DNA of 64,000 nucleotides from Billgrantia endophytica (GTDB taxonomy: Bacteria; Pseudomonadota; Gammaproteobacteria; Pseudomonadales; Halomonadaceae). The stretch is taken from assembly GCF_002879615.1 (NCBI RefSeq), contig NZ_PNRF01000023.1, positions 1 through 64,000 of the forward strand, given 5' to 3'. The translations under genes were made by a program, and so were the position numbers. Within the stretch, counting starts at the first letter, position 1, and each line of letters begins with the position of its first letter. Of the stretch, positions 19,964-29,951 are shown in pieces. Below the pieces are notes generated by a model. That model was given only the letters and a program-made list of their open reading frames with translations, had not been told where the DNA came from and made no database searches.

Positions 19964-21985
19964 CTATCCCAGCGCCAGCTGCCGCTCCTTGAGCTCATGC
20001 AACCGATCACGCAGACGCGCCGCCTCCTCGAACTCCAGGTTCTGGGCCGCCTCGAACATGGCATCTTCCGTGCGCGACACCTCTTTCACCAGTTCGGTCG
20101 GCGACAGGGCGGTGAGGTCGTAGACCGCGGCGCCTTCCGCCACTTGCCTCTCGCCACGCCTACGACTGCCCTTCTTGCCCGGAGTCTGGGAGGTTTCCAG
20201 GATATCGGCCACCGACCGGGTCACCGTGGTGGGGGTGATGCCATGCGCTGCGTTATGCTCCATCTGCTTGGCTCGGCGACGTTCGGTTTCCTCCATGGCC
20301 CGGCGCATCGAGTCGGTCACCCGGTCGCCATAGAGAATGGCCTTGCCATGGGCGTTACGTGCCGCCCGTCCGATGGTCTGTACCAGGGAGCGCTCGTTGC
20401 GCAAGAAGCCTTCCTTGTCGGCATCGAGTATCGCCACCAGTGAGACTTCCGGGATGTCCAACCCTTCACGCAGCAGGTTGATGCCGACCAGGACATCGAA
20501 CTTGCCCAGACGCAGGTCGCGAATGATCTCCACCCGCTCCACGGTATCGATGTCGGAGTGCAGGTAGCGCACGCGCACGTCATGTTCATCCAGGTACTCG
20601 GTCAGATCCTCGGCCATGCGCTTGGTCAGCGTCGTGACCAGAACGCGCTCGCCGACACCGGCGCGCAACCGTATCTCGGATAGCAGGTCGTCCACCTGGG
20701 TGGAGGCCGGGCGAACCTCGAGCTCGGGGTCGAGCAGGCCGGTGGGACGCACGACCTGCTCGACGAGCTGCCCGGCATGCGCCGCCTCGTAGGGGCCCGG
20801 CGTGGCCGAGACGAAGATGGTCTGGGGGCAGATACGCTCCCACTCCTCGAATTTCATCGGCCGGTTGTCCAGGGCCGACGGCAGGCGGAAACCGTACTCC
20901 ACCAGCGTCTCCTTGCGGGATCGGTCACCCTTGTACATCCCGCCCACCTGGGGAACGCTGACATGGGATTCGTCGATGAACAGCAGCGCATCCGCCGGCA
21001 GGTAATCGAAGAACGTGGGCGGCGGCTCGCCCGGTGCACGGCCCGAGAGATAGCGCGAGTAGTTCTCGATACCGTTGCAGTAGCCCAGCTCGTTCATCAT
21101 CTCGAGGTCGTAGAGGGTGCGCTGCTCCAGACGCTGGGCCTCCACCAGCCTGTCGTGCTTGCGCAGCCAGTCCAGGCGCTCGACCAGTTCGCTCTTGATC
21201 CTGTCCGCCGCCGCCAGAATCGTCTCCCGTGGTGTCACGTAGTGGCTCTTGGGATAGATGGTCATGCGCGGGACCTTGCCACGCACCTCACCGGTCAGCG
21301 GATCAAACAGGCTGATGGTGTCGATTTCATCGTCGAACAGCTCGACACGTACCGCCTCCTCGTCGGAGTCGGCGGGATAGATATCGATGACGTCGCCACG
21401 CACGCGGTAGGTGCCGCGCCGGAAATCCATGTCGTTGCGGGTGTACTGCAGCTCGGCGAGCCGGCGCAGGAAATCACGCTGGTTGATCAGCTCGCCGCGA
21501 GTGAAGTGCAGCCGCATCTTGAGGTACTGGTCTGGATCGCCCAGGCCATAGATGGCCGACACCGACACCACGATCAGGGCGTCGCGGCGCTCGAGCAGGG
21601 CCTTGGTGGCGGACAAGCGCATCTGCTCGATATGCTCGTTGATCGAGGCATCCTTCTCGATGAAGGTATCCGAAGACGGCACATAGGCCTCGGGCTGGTA
21701 GTAGTCGTAATACGAGACGAAATACTCGATGGCGTTGTCGGGAAAGAACGACTTGAATTCACCATAGAGCTGTGCGGCCAGGGTCTTGTTGGGAGCCATG
21801 ACGATGGTCGGCCGCTGCAGCCGCTCCACCACGTTGGCCATGGTGAAGGTCTTGCCTGAGCCGGTCACCCCCAGCAGGGTCTGGTGGGTCAGCCCCGACT
21901 CCAGGCCATTGATCAGGCCCTCGATGGCCGCGGGCTGATCACCGGCCGGCTGGAAATTGGACTGAAGGCGAAACGACTTGCTCAT
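19964..21985 (-). CDS. uvrB: UvrB excinuclease subunit
   Basis: Damage-verification helicase of nucleotide excision repair. The start at 21985 ([20 protein letters not shown]) gives 673 residues, the same as E. coli UvrB. Walker A is [10 protein letters not shown] (39-48). The beta-hairpin is around [21 protein letters not shown]-like [12 protein letters not shown], the helicase VI region and a C-terminal UVR coiled-coil that binds UvrC are present. I see no LexA box in the short upstream region, which is occupied by the osmC terminator hairpin. Confidence 0.98.
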   Translation of the reverse strand: MSKSFRLQSNFQPAGDQPAAIEGLINGLESGLTHQTLLGVTGSGKTFTMANVVERLQRPTIVMAPNKTLAAQLYGEFKSFFPDNAIEYFVSYYDYYQPEAYVPSSDTFIEKDASINEHIEQMRLSATKALLERRDALIVVSVSAIYGLGDPDQYLKMRLHFTRGELINQRDFLRRLAELQYTRNDMDFRRGTYRVRGDVIDIYPADSDEEAVRVELFDDEIDTISLFDPLTGEVRGKVPRMTIYPKSHYVTPRETILAAADRIKSELVERLDWLRKHDRLVEAQRLEQRTLYDLEMMNELGYCNGIENYSRYLSGRAPGEPPPTFFDYLPADALLFIDESHVSVPQVGGMYKGDRSRKETLVEYGFRLPSALDNRPMKFEEWERICPQTIFVSATPGPYEAAHAGQLVEQVVRPTGLLDPELEVRPASTQVDDLLSEIRLRAGVGERVLVTTLTKRMAEDLTEYLDEHDVRVRYLHSDIDTVERVEIIRDLRLGKFDVLVGINLLREGLDIPEVSLVAILDADKEGFLRNERSLVQTIGRAARNAHGKAILYGDRVTDSMRRAMEETERRRAKQMEHNAAHGITPTTVTRSVADILETSQTPGKKGSRRRGERQVAEGAAVYDLTALSPTELVKEVSRTEDAMFEAAQNLEFEEAARLRDRLHELKERQLALG

Positions 21986-22003
21986 GGCAGCTCCGGAATG
22001 CAT

Positions 22004-22024
22004 CAGGCGCCGAAGCGGCGCCTG
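22004..22024 (-). terminator. Terminator hairpin after the OsmC gene
   Basis: Perfect 9-bp stem CAGGCGCCG / CGGCGCCTG with loop AAG, 28 bp beyond the osmC-family stop codon and just ahead of uvrB. Confidence 0.6.
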
Positions 22025-22052
22025 GGTGAAACGATGCCGACCTGCCGACGGC

Positions 22053-22475
22053 TCACACCTCTGCGACATCGGCGGTGCGGGTGGTGACCTCTACCGTGGA
22101 ACTGGTCATCAGGCGGTGTATCGGGCACTTGTGACTGATCTCCTCGAGCCGCGCGCGCTGCTCAGGGTCGTCGATACCGTGAAAGGTCATCACCACTTCG
22201 AGTCGATAGGTACCCTTCCGTTCCTCGCTGTCATCGCGATTGATCACGACGGCAATACGCTCGAGGGGCCATTTCTTGCGCTTGGCGTACATCTGCGCGG
22301 TAATCGCCTTGCAGGCACCCAGGGAGAGGTCGAAGTAGTCATGGGGATCCGGTGCGCCGCCCTCGCCGCCGAAAGCCTTGGGCACGTCGACGTAGAGATC
22401 ATCGAAACCATCGAGTTCGACCCGCTGGCGAAAGATGCTGTTGCGTTCGCTGATGACTTCAATGGTCTTCTTCAT
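22053..22475 (-). CDS. OsmC/Ohr-family protein
   Basis: A 140-residue OsmC-fold protein with both family cysteines: Cys55 in the [20 protein letters not shown] helix and Cys117 in [10 protein letters not shown]. This pair normally reduces organic hydroperoxides in Ohr/OsmC. The internal pattern is closer to the YhfA-like branch, whose substrate is unknown, than to classical Ohr. It follows a small HMA-like gene by 18 bp and is likely cotranscribed with it. A hairpin ends the unit. Confidence 0.88.
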   Translation of the reverse strand: MKKTIEVISERNSIFRQRVELDGFDDLYVDVPKAFGGEGGAPDPHDYFDLSLGACKAITAQMYAKRKKWPLERIAVVINRDDSEERKGTYRLEVVMTFHGIDDPEQRARLEEISHKCPIHRLMTSSTVEVTTRTADVAEV

Positions 22476-22493
22476 TGTCTGACCTCGGCTGGA

Positions 22494-22691
22494 TTACTGT
22501 ACGTCGATGGGAAGCTTGAGCGACTGTACCGCCTTGATCAGTGCTTCGCGCGAAACGCGACCTTCCACGTCGGCGCCATGGCGACCAACCTCGGCTGACT
22601 CGACGCCATCCAGCATCATCAACGCCGTCGTAATGCGGTTGACCTGATCGGCATTCTCCACGCCTCGAAAGCTCAGCGATTGCTGTGCCAT
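22494..22691 (-). CDS. Small HMA-fold-like protein without metal-binding cysteines
   Basis: The 65-residue protein MAQQSLSFRGVENADQVNRI... has the length and the ITTALMMLDGVESAEVG block of heavy-metal-associated (CopZ/MerP-like) domains, with the alternating pattern expected for a beta-alpha-beta-beta-alpha-beta fold. It has no cysteine at all, so the CxxC copper site is missing. It lies upstream of the OsmC-family gene with an 18-bp gap. A metallochaperone role is therefore doubtful; partner binding is one possibility. The assignment to the fold is by eye. Confidence 0.6.
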   Translation of the reverse strand: MAQQSLSFRGVENADQVNRITTALMMLDGVESAEVGRHGADVEGRVSREALIKAVQSLKLPIDVQ

Positions 22692-22856
22692 ACGTCACTC
22701 CTGATCCGGCGGTAAGGGGGCGCACATGTCGAAAAGCGAGTTTAGCATGCCACCCACCGGGCGACAGAGACTTGCAATCCCCGCCCTTCGCCCGCATACC
22801 ATAAGGTGATACAACCCCCTGATATTCCCGACATGATGCACCTGGAGCCACAGGCA

Positions 22857-23885
22857 ATGAGTGACTGGATTACTGCCCTGGACGGGCGGCATAACAGCGA
22901 GGATCGGGTCGACTTCGACACCAGCGATCAGGCCAGGCAGGCACTGGAGGCCACTGCCGTCACGCCGCTCGTCCATCTGGGCGTGCTCGACGTGATCGGC
23001 CCAGGTGCCGGGAAGTTCCTGCAGGGCCAAACCAGCGCCCAGGTGGATCTTGCCAATGGTGACTTCGCCCCCCCAACCTGCTTTTGTACCCCAAAGGGCC
23101 GCATGCTGGCCAATGCCCAACTGTTGCGAATCGCCCCCGACCACTACCGCCTGATCATGCACCGCGGCCTGATCGAAACGCTGCGCGATCATCTGAAGAA
23201 ATTCGCCCCCTTCTACAAGTCCGAGCTCAAGGTTCGTGACGACCTGGCCTTGATCGGGCTGATCGGCAGGGAGGCCCATGCATTGGCCGAGGTTCGGTTC
23301 GACACGGTGCCGCCAGCGGTCTGGCACCAGGCTAGCCATGACGCGGTTCAACTCCTGGCACACCCGGGGTTACAGCCTCGGCTGCTGGCTTGCCTGCCCG
23401 CCACGACAGCGCGAGAAGTCTTCTCCGGACTCGTTCCTCAAGCCATGCCCGTCGGCAATGCGATCTGGTGCCTGCATGACATCCAGGCCGGGCTTGCCTG
23501 GCTCACACCCAGGCATGAGGACGCCCTGCTGCCCCAGATGATCAACTGGGAGGCCCTGGGCGGCATCAGTTTCAAGAAGGGCTGCTATACCGGGCAGGAG
23601 GTCGTGGCACGTGCCCACTTCCGCGGCCAGGTCAAGAAACGCCTGATACGTGCCCAACTGGAGGGAGATAGGGTGCCGGCACTCGGCACCCCCCTGCTCG
23701 ACGAAAACGGCAAGTCCCAGGGCGAAGTGCTGGCCGCCGAAATGGACGCCTACGGCCAGCCCGAGATACTGGCGGTAGCCAGCACCAGGGAGGGCCTCGG
23801 ACCGCTGAGCGTCGGCGGGCAGCCGGCCAAGCTGTTGAAGCTTCCCTACTCCATCGAACGGCTGGATCCGGAAAGCCTGGCCTAG
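22857..23885 (+). CDS. ygfZ: YgfZ/GcvT-fold folate-binding protein (Fe-S cluster biogenesis)
   Basis: Folate-dependent factor that helps make or repair iron-sulfur enzymes. The family signature K-G-C-Y-T-G-Q-E is present in ISFKKGCYTGQEVVARAHFRG. The start at 22857 gives MSDWITALDG and 342 residues, near the E. coli 326; an upstream in-frame ATG at 22806 has no better signal. It ends with a stop codon that shares the palindrome CTAG with the stop of the convergent tatD gene. The nearby pathway (GbcAB, DgcAB, formate dehydrogenase, fumarase) relies heavily on Fe-S enzymes. Confidence 0.93.
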   Translation: MSDWITALDGRHNSEDRVDFDTSDQARQALEATAVTPLVHLGVLDVIGPGAGKFLQGQTSAQVDLANGDFAPPTCFCTPKGRMLANAQLLRIAPDHYRLIMHRGLIETLRDHLKKFAPFYKSELKVRDDLALIGLIGREAHALAEVRFDTVPPAVWHQASHDAVQLLAHPGLQPRLLACLPATTAREVFSGLVPQAMPVGNAIWCLHDIQAGLAWLTPRHEDALLPQMINWEALGGISFKKGCYTGQEVVARAHFRGQVKKRLIRAQLEGDRVPALGTPLLDENGKSQGEVLAAEMDAYGQPEILAVASTREGLGPLSVGGQPAKLLKLPYSIERLDPESLA

Positions 23886-24649
23886 CCGAGATCCAGGCCG
23901 AAGAGGCGACTCGCGGTGGCCGTGCTCTGGGCGGCAATCGCCTCCGGCGTCTCGCCGCGCAGTGTTGCCACCATCTCGCAGATCCGGCCGATGCGTGCCG
24001 GCTCGTTACGCTGCCCCTGATGGCCACATGGCGGCATATCGGGGCTGTCGGTTTCCAGCACGAAGCCATCCCGGGGCAGGCTCCTTACCGCACGCCACAG
24101 CCGCTGGGCACGCTCATACGTCACGGCGCCACCCAGGCCAACCACGAAGCCGAGGTCGAGAAATTTCCAGGCCTGGTCCGGCGAACCGGCAAAGGCATGG
24201 ATCAAGCCTCCGGCAGGCATGTCCAACTGACGCAGCCGCTTGGAAACCTTGTCGTTGGCGTGTACGCAGTGGATCACCACCGGCAGCTGGCGCGACTTGG
24301 CCAGGCGCAGCTGGGCGTTGAACAGCTCCCACTGGGCATCCAGGCTCTCCTCGAAGCGGGCATCGATGCCGCACTCGCCCAGCGCCCTCACTTCGGGGTG
24401 CTCATCGAGCACCCGCGCCAGCGCCTCGGTATCCCCTTCCTGATGATCCTGCATGAAATAGGGGTGCAGCCCCAGACTGATACTGACATCGTCCCGCTCA
24501 CCCAGCGTCAGCACGCCTGACCAGCGCTCACGCGTGGTTCCGGGCACCATGAAGTGTCCCACACCGGCCGCCCTCGCCCGCTCGAACACCGCCTCGCGGT
24601 CCTCGTCGAACTCGGGAAAATCCAGATGACAGTGGGCGTCGATCAGCAT
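23882..24649 (-). CDS. TatD-family metal-dependent deoxyribonuclease
   Basis: TIM-barrel metal-dependent hydrolase of 255 residues. MLIDAHCHLDFPEFDEDR holds the first HxH metal site, and later metal ligands are in ALGECGIDARF, VVIHCVHAND, IHAFAGS and LETDSPDMPP. The family includes TatD/YcfH/YjjV 3'-5' DNases; this one resembles YjjV. It lies 39 bp after prfC on the same strand and may share its transcript. Its stop codon overlaps that of ygfZ. Confidence 0.9.
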   Translation of the reverse strand: MLIDAHCHLDFPEFDEDREAVFERARAAGVGHFMVPGTTRERWSGVLTLGERDDVSISLGLHPYFMQDHQEGDTEALARVLDEHPEVRALGECGIDARFEESLDAQWELFNAQLRLAKSRQLPVVIHCVHANDKVSKRLRQLDMPAGGLIHAFAGSPDQAWKFLDLGFVVGLGGAVTYERAQRLWRAVRSLPRDGFVLETDSPDMPPCGHQGQRNEPARIGRICEMVATLRGETPEAIAAQSTATASRLFGLDLG

Positions 24650-24688
24650 GGTGGCTCTCCCCTGGCGCTTTTTCAGAGCGCCAGGCGA

Positions 24689-26299
24689 TCAATGCTCGCG
24701 TGTCGCCGCGAAGCGAATATCCGGCCAGCGCTCCTGGGTCATCTGCAGATTGACCCGTGTAGGGGCAATGTAGGTCAGATAACCGCCGCCATCTATCGCC
24801 AGGTTGTTACTCGCCTTGCGCTTGAACTCCTCGAGCATCTTGGCATCGTCGCAGTAGACCCAGCGCGCGGTCTGCACGTTCACCGGCTGGTAGACACAGT
24901 CGACCTTGTACTCCTCCTTGAGGCGATGGGCCACCACGTCGAACTGCAGGGTACCCACGGCACCAAGGACAAGATCATTGTTGTCCAGCGGCTGGAACAG
25001 CTGGGTGGCGCCCTCCTCCGACAGCTGCTGCAAGCCCTTCTGCAGCGACTTGAGCTTGAGTGGATCCTTCAACTGGACCCGCTTGAACAGCTCCGGGGCG
25101 AAGTGGGGAATGCCGGTGAAACGCATGTCCTCGCCCACGGTGAAGGTATCGCCGATCTGGATGGTACCGTGGTTGTGCAGACCGATGATGTCACCGGGCC
25201 ACGCCTCCTCCACCTGGGTACGATCCGAGGCCATGAAGGTCAGCGCATCGGCGATCTTGACGTCCTTCCTGATACGCACATGGCGCATCTTCATGTTCTT
25301 CTCGTACTTGCCCGAACAGACCCGAAGGAAGGCGATACGGTCGCGATGGTTGGGGTCCATGTTGGCCTGGATCTTGAACACGAAGCCGGTGAACCTGGGA
25401 TCGGCCGCTTCCACGTTGCGGGTATCGGTCTCCCGCGGCTGGGGCGGAGGCGCGTACTCGACGAAGCCATCCATCATCTCCCGCACGCCGAAGTTGCCCA
25501 TGGCGGTTCCGAAGTAGACCGGGGTCAGCTCACCGCGCAGGTAGGCATCATGGTCGAACTCGTGTGATGCCCCACGCACCAGCTCCACTTCCATGCGCAG
25601 CTCCTCGGCCAGGTCCTCGCCGAGCACCGTGTCGACCTCGGGATTATCGAGTCCTTCAATGCGCCTGTCCTCGGGGATCCGGCTACCCTGGCCTTGGGTG
25701 TAGAGATGGATCACGTCGTTGTAGAGGTGATAGACGCCCTTGAAGTTGCGTCCCATGCCGATCGGCCAGGTCATCGGTGCGCACTGGATATCGAGCACCT
25801 CCTCGACCTCGTCCATCACCTCGACCGGATCGCGGGTCTCACGGTCCATCTTGTTGACGAAGGTGAGGATCGGCGTGGTGCGCAGACGACACACTTCCAT
25901 CAGCTTGATGGTGCGCGCCTCGACGCCCTTGGCCCCGTCGATCACCATCAGCGCCGAGTCCACCGCCGTCAGGGTACGGTAGGTGTCTTCGGAGAAGTCC
26001 TCGTGGCCCGGCGTATCGAGCAGGTTGACGATGCGTCCGCCGTAGGGGAACTGCATCACCGAGGTGGTCACCGAGATGCCCCGCTCCTGCTCCATCTTCA
26101 TCCAGTCGGAAGTGGCATGGCGATCGTTGCGCTTGCTCTTCACCGAGCCGGCCAGCTGGATGGCATTGCCGAACAGCAGCATCTTCTCGGTGATGGTGGT
26201 CTTGCCCGCGTCGGGGTGCGAGATGATAGCAAATGTCCTGCGCAGCCCGACTTCTCGGGCCAGAGTGGCTTCTGACATCGGATTCGAATTCGCCGTCAT
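24689..26299 (-). CDS. prfC: Peptide chain release factor 3
   Basis: Translational GTPase that removes RF1/RF2 from the ribosome. The protein has 536 residues, close to E. coli RF3. G1 is [15 protein letters not shown], switch I is around [22 protein letters not shown]3 is [13 protein letters not shown] and G4 is FVNKMDRE. The RF3-type domain with [18 protein letters not shown] follows. The start at 26299 is the only sensible one upstream of the conserved G domain. Confidence 0.97.
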   Translation of the reverse strand: MTANSNPMSEATLAREVGLRRTFAIISHPDAGKTTITEKMLLFGNAIQLAGSVKSKRNDRHATSDWMKMEQERGISVTTSVMQFPYGGRIVNLLDTPGHEDFSEDTYRTLTAVDSALMVIDGAKGVEARTIKLMEVCRLRTTPILTFVNKMDRETRDPVEVMDEVEEVLDIQCAPMTWPIGMGRNFKGVYHLYNDVIHLYTQGQGSRIPEDRRIEGLDNPEVDTVLGEDLAEELRMEVELVRGASHEFDHDAYLRGELTPVYFGTAMGNFGVREMMDGFVEYAPPPQPRETDTRNVEAADPRFTGFVFKIQANMDPNHRDRIAFLRVCSGKYEKNMKMRHVRIRKDVKIADALTFMASDRTQVEEAWPGDIIGLHNHGTIQIGDTFTVGEDMRFTGIPHFAPELFKRVQLKDPLKLKSLQKGLQQLSEEGATQLFQPLDNNDLVLGAVGTLQFDVVAHRLKEEYKVDCVYQPVNVQTARWVYCDDAKMLEEFKRKASNNLAIDGGGYLTYIAPTRVNLQMTQERWPDIRFAATREH

Positions 26300-26674
26300 G
26301 GCACCGGCTGACGGTGCGTGAATGGAATGGCACGCATTCTACGGCTTTGGCGCCGGCAGTTGTAGGGCGCGGAACAGAATCGCCGGGTCCGTGCCAGTGG
26401 CGGCGAAACAACGACATGCCGTGGAGGCGAAAAGATCGAGCCCTGGCGCGTTTCGGTATGGGCAGGTCGTTGAACGAGCAGCCCCGGCAGGGGTGATGTC
26501 CTCATACTGGTACGGCTCAATGCCCACCGTAGAGGAGATATCACCCAGACCACTCCCTCATACCCCCGACAGCCCCTGAACGATATGCCTCTATCCCTCG
26601 TCCTGTCTGCAATACGAAGGCGGAAGCAGTGCGCCCTTGCGATAGGTCGAGAACAATAACAAATGGGAGACCCC
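26300..26674. other. 375-bp intergenic region upstream of prfC and the BCCT gene
   Basis: Divergent promoter region for prfC (minus) and the transporter (plus). I see no coding capacity with ribosome-binding signals and no clean -35/-10 pair. The part near the transporter is richer in A and T (gagaacaataacaaatggga) and carries the GGGAG ribosome binding site. Confidence 0.4.
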
Positions 26675-28363
26675 ATGATGAAATCGACGACTTCCGGTTC
26701 CTTACCCGGCAGCCCCGGCCCAGAGGGCGTTCCGGCCCCCGAAGGCCCCACCGACCTGATCGCGACCGACTATGTGATCGGTCAGGACAATCTCACCGGC
26801 CAGTTCCGCCTCAACCTGGACATCCATGGCAAGGTGTTCGGCATTTCCGCCCTGGTCACGTTGCTCTTTGTCATCCTGACCCTCTCGCTGCAGAATGACG
26901 TGGAGCCCCTGTTCAGTAGCCTGCTCAACTGGCTCACTGGCCACCTGGCCTGGTTCTTCCTGCTCTCGGCGAATATCTTCGTCGTCCTCTGCCTGGCCCT
27001 GATCGTCTCGCCCCTGGGCAGGGTGCGAATCGGCGGCATGAACGCCCGACCCGACTTCTCCTATATGGCCTGGTTCTCCATGCTGTTCGCCGCCGGCATG
27101 GGCATCGGGCTGATGTTCTACGGGGTCTCTGAGCCCATGTCGCACTTCACCAGCGCCATGGGTGGAACGGCAATGGAGAATGGCGCACGCAGCGACTGGG
27201 CGCCGCTCGGGGCGGCTGCCGGCAACGCCCAGGAGGCGGCTCGCCTCAGCATGGCCGCCACCATCTTCCACTGGGGTCTCCATCCCTGGGCCATCTATGC
27301 CATCGTGGCCCTGGCATTGGCCATCTTCACCTACAACAAGGGGCTGCCGTTGACCATGCGCTCGATCTTCTATCCGGTGCTGGGCGAACGGATCTGGGGC
27401 TGGCCCGGTCATGTCATCGACATCCTGGCTGTGCTCGCCACCCTCTTCGGGCTGGCCACGTCACTGGGCCTCGGAGCCTCCCAGGCCGCCGCCGGCCTCG
27501 GCTACCTGTTCGGCATTCCGGGCGGCAATACGACCATGGTTCTGCTGATCATCGGTATTACCCTGGTTGCCGCCCTCTCCGTCGTCGCCGGCGTGGAAAA
27601 GGGCGTGAAACGCCTCTCCCAGCTCAACATGACGCTGGCTTTCCTGCTGCTGCTCTTCGTCATCACCGCCGGCCCCACTCTGGTGATCGCCACGGGGGTG
27701 CTGGACAGCCTGGTGGCCTATGCCACTCACCTGCCTGCGCTCGCGAATCCCTTTGGCCGTGAGGATGCCAACTTCAGCCAGGGCTGGACCGCCTTCTACT
27801 GGGCCTGGTGGATCTCCTGGTCGCCGTTCGTCGGCATGTTCATCGCCCGGGTCAGCCGTGGCCGCACGGTGCGCGAGTTTCTCGTTGCCGTGCTGCTGGT
27901 ACCATCGCTGGTGTCGGTGCTGTGGATGACCGCCTTCGGTGGAACCGGCATTCATCAACTGGTGTCATCGGGATTCGAAGGGGTCCAGAATGCAACGCTC
28001 GAATTGCAGCTGTTCGTGATGCTGGCCGAACTGCCGCTGGCTGCCATCACTTCCTTCATTGGCATCGTGCTGGTGGTGGTGTTCTTCATCACCTCATCGG
28101 ACTCCGGCTCGCTGGTGATCGATACCATTACCGCCGGTGGCAAGGTCAATGCACCCAAACCCCAGAGGGTGTTCTGGGCCATGATCGAAGGTTTGATCGC
28201 CATCGCTCTGCTGCTGGGCGGGGGACTCGTGGCGCTACAGGCCATGGCGGTCTCCACTGGGCTCCCCTTTACCGTGGTGCTGCTGGTGGGCTGCTATTCG
28301 ATCGTCAAGGGACTGATGAGTGAACCCCGGGGGCGCCCGGCGCTCAAGCCAACCGTCACCTGA
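26675..28363 (+). CDS. BCCT-family transporter, probably betaine/choline
   Basis: Sodium- or proton-coupled carrier of the betaine-carnitine-choline family with 12 predicted membrane helices. The protein has 562 residues from ATG 26675 (GGGAG five bases upstream). A cytoplasmic N-terminus of about 50 residues rich in Gly/Pro precedes helix 1. The glycine motif GMGIG lies in AAGMGIGLMFYGVSEPMSHF, the family's substrate and sodium binding helix; ITSSDSGSLVID is the conserved helix 8 region. It lies beside and converges on gbcB, which suggests glycine betaine uptake for growth as well as osmoprotection. The exact ligand is inferred from context. Confidence 0.88.
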   Translation: MMKSTTSGSLPGSPGPEGVPAPEGPTDLIATDYVIGQDNLTGQFRLNLDIHGKVFGISALVTLLFVILTLSLQNDVEPLFSSLLNWLTGHLAWFFLLSANIFVVLCLALIVSPLGRVRIGGMNARPDFSYMAWFSMLFAAGMGIGLMFYGVSEPMSHFTSAMGGTAMENGARSDWAPLGAAAGNAQEAARLSMAATIFHWGLHPWAIYAIVALALAIFTYNKGLPLTMRSIFYPVLGERIWGWPGHVIDILAVLATLFGLATSLGLGASQAAAGLGYLFGIPGGNTTMVLLIIGITLVAALSVVAGVEKGVKRLSQLNMTLAFLLLLFVITAGPTLVIATGVLDSLVAYATHLPALANPFGREDANFSQGWTAFYWAWWISWSPFVGMFIARVSRGRTVREFLVAVLLVPSLVSVLWMTAFGGTGIHQLVSSGFEGVQNATLELQLFVMLAELPLAAITSFIGIVLVVVFFITSSDSGSLVIDTITAGGKVNAPKPQRVFWAMIEGLIAIALLLGGGLVALQAMAVSTGLPFTVVLLVGCYSIVKGLMSEPRGRPALKPTVT

Positions 28364-28430
28364 CCTTCTCGTCCGATCTTGGGTGGCCCGCGGTGGGCCG
28401 CCTGCCACCCTTGGTATCGCTGCCACCTGA

Positions 28431-28454
28431 AAAAGCCCCGCATGCGGGGCTTTT
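28431..28454. terminator. Bidirectional intrinsic terminator
   Basis: Perfect palindrome AAAAGCCCCGCA / TGCGGGGCTTTT with A-run and T-run on either side, 67 bp after the BCCT stop. A classical Rho-independent terminator that can act for the transporter and for gbcB from the other side. Confidence 0.9.
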
Positions 28455-28485
28455 GGGCCCGTACAGGGTCGGCCCCACCACGAAG

Positions 28486-28510
28486 CGTGCCCCGAGAGTC
28501 TCGGGGCACG
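28486..28510. terminator. Second hairpin after gbcB
   Basis: Perfect 12-bp stem CGTGCCCCGAGA / TCTCGGGGCACG with a single-base loop position, 34 bp beyond the gbcB stop. No T-run follows. Confidence 0.55.
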
Positions 28511-28544
28511 CAGGGTGTCGCAACGCCGGAGTCACACGGATGGA

Positions 28545-29651
28545 TCAGAAATCGACCACCAGGTTTCCCCGCGGCGTACTGCAGCAAGAGAGAATGTAGC
28601 CTTCGGCGATATCCTCGTCGGTGATGCCGCCGTTGTGCTCCATCTCCACCTGGCCCGAGGCGAGGGCCACCCGGCAGGTACCGCAGATACCCATACCGCA
28701 GGCCTTGGGGATATGCAGCCCCAGCCTGGCCGCCGCCGAATGCACCGTCTCCCCCGGCGGGATACGCACGCTCTTGCCGGTGGCACGAAATTCGACCAGC
28801 ACCTTGTCGGCCGCCTCGATGGCATCGGCGGCACTTTCTGCCTGCTCGGCCAGTTCCAGCGCCTCATCCTGCACCTCCTGAGGCGTGGCCCCAAAAGATT
28901 CCTCGTGGTAGCGAGTCATGTCGAAATCGTTGTCTCGCAGCAGTTGCCGGATCGCCTTCATGTAGGGCGTGGGGCCACAGCAGAATATCTCGCGCTCGAG
29001 GTAGTCGGGCACCATTAGCGCCAGCATGGCAGGGTTCAGGAAACCGCGAAATCCCGCCCAGGGCAGCCCCAGTTCATCGCTGCGCTCGCAGACCAGATGC
29101 AGCTTGAACTCCGGTATGCGCGAGAAGATATGTTCGAGCTCCCGGTGGAAGATGATGTCCCCTGGGGTCCGGGCGCTGTGCACGAACTCCAGATTGACCA
29201 TGGCATTGGTATCGAAGAACCAGCGTGCCATCGACATCAGCGGCGTGATGCCCACGCCACCGGAGAGCATCAACACCCTTTCCGCCGGGTAGTCGATGGC
29301 ATTGAAGTTGCCCACGGGCCCATGCACGGCGAGTTCGTCGTTGACCGAGAGGTTGTCGTGCAACCAGTTGGAGACCCTGCCCCCGGGCACCCGCTTCACC
29401 GTGATCGAGAAGCTGTAGGGTACCGACGGAGAACTGGAAATCGTGTAGGAGCGCATGATCGACTCTCCGTCGATCTCCAGCTCCAGGGTCACGAATTGGC
29501 CCGGCTTGAAGAAGAAAAGAACCGGATGCTCGGACATGAAGCAAAAGGTACGGACATCCCAGGTTTCCTGGATCACCTTGACGCAACGCACTCTGTGGCG
29601 TCCGTTGGTCCATGTCTGGGTGGTGACAGGATTGAGGAAGTTCATTGTCAT
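28545..29651 (-). CDS. gbcB: Glycine betaine demethylase reductase subunit
   Basis: Electron-transfer partner of GbcA. It passes electrons from NAD(P)H through flavin and [2Fe-2S] to the Rieske oxygenase, which removes one methyl group of glycine betaine as formaldehyde. Layout: N-terminal ferredoxin-reductase FAD domain (MRSYTISSSPS, after FFFKPGQFVTLELE), NAD domain (GGVGITPLMSMARWF; FCCGPTPYMKA) and a C-terminal plant-type [2Fe-2S] domain (ACGMGICGTCRVALASG, last Cys in ILSCCS). The start at 29651 (MTMNFLNPV) fits GGCGAGA upstream; the ATG at 29645 is possible. It diverges from gbcA across 300 bp. Confidence 0.93.
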   Translation of the reverse strand: MTMNFLNPVTTQTWTNGRHRVRCVKVIQETWDVRTFCFMSEHPVLFFFKPGQFVTLELEIDGESIMRSYTISSSPSVPYSFSITVKRVPGGRVSNWLHDNLSVNDELAVHGPVGNFNAIDYPAERVLMLSGGVGITPLMSMARWFFDTNAMVNLEFVHSARTPGDIIFHRELEHIFSRIPEFKLHLVCERSDELGLPWAGFRGFLNPAMLALMVPDYLEREIFCCGPTPYMKAIRQLLRDNDFDMTRYHEESFGATPQEVQDEALELAEQAESAADAIEAADKVLVEFRATGKSVRIPPGETVHSAAARLGLHIPKACGMGICGTCRVALASGQVEMEHNGGITDEDIAEGYILSCCSTPRGNLVVDF

Positions 29652-29951
29652 GTATCGTCTCGCCAAGGATAAGCAAGAATGCCTGAGCCACCGCCGGGCA
29701 ACTCAACCACACCTGAAGGCATTCTGCGGGGTGGAGGGTTCCACCCACTGTTCTGGCAGCGACATCGACTTGCCTGAAGGGGTCGATGGTGACAGGCAAC
29801 CTGGGGATGCGGGTCGTAACCACGCCCGTTGGCGTCGCTGCGAGACATGGACACCTCTCGCCCCTGAACCACACTCCGCTTGCCTCCGGGGCTCTCCATG
29901 GTCCCGGACGACACGAAACTCCGTCACTAGCCCAAAAAAGGATTTCGCGAC
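29652..29951. promoter_or_regulatory. gbcB-gbcA divergent control region
   Basis: A 300-bp region between the divergent demethylase genes that must contain both promoters. It holds a perfect 7-bp inverted repeat GGGTGGA / TCCACCC at 29729-29746. CAGCGACATC at 29757-29766 also occurs in the regulator's own promoter (47168-47177). GTGACAGGCA at 29789-29798 resembles TGCGACAGGCA on the minus strand before the dipeptidase gene. These are candidate GbdR sites on shared sequence only. AAGGA for gbcA lies at the right edge. Confidence 0.5.
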
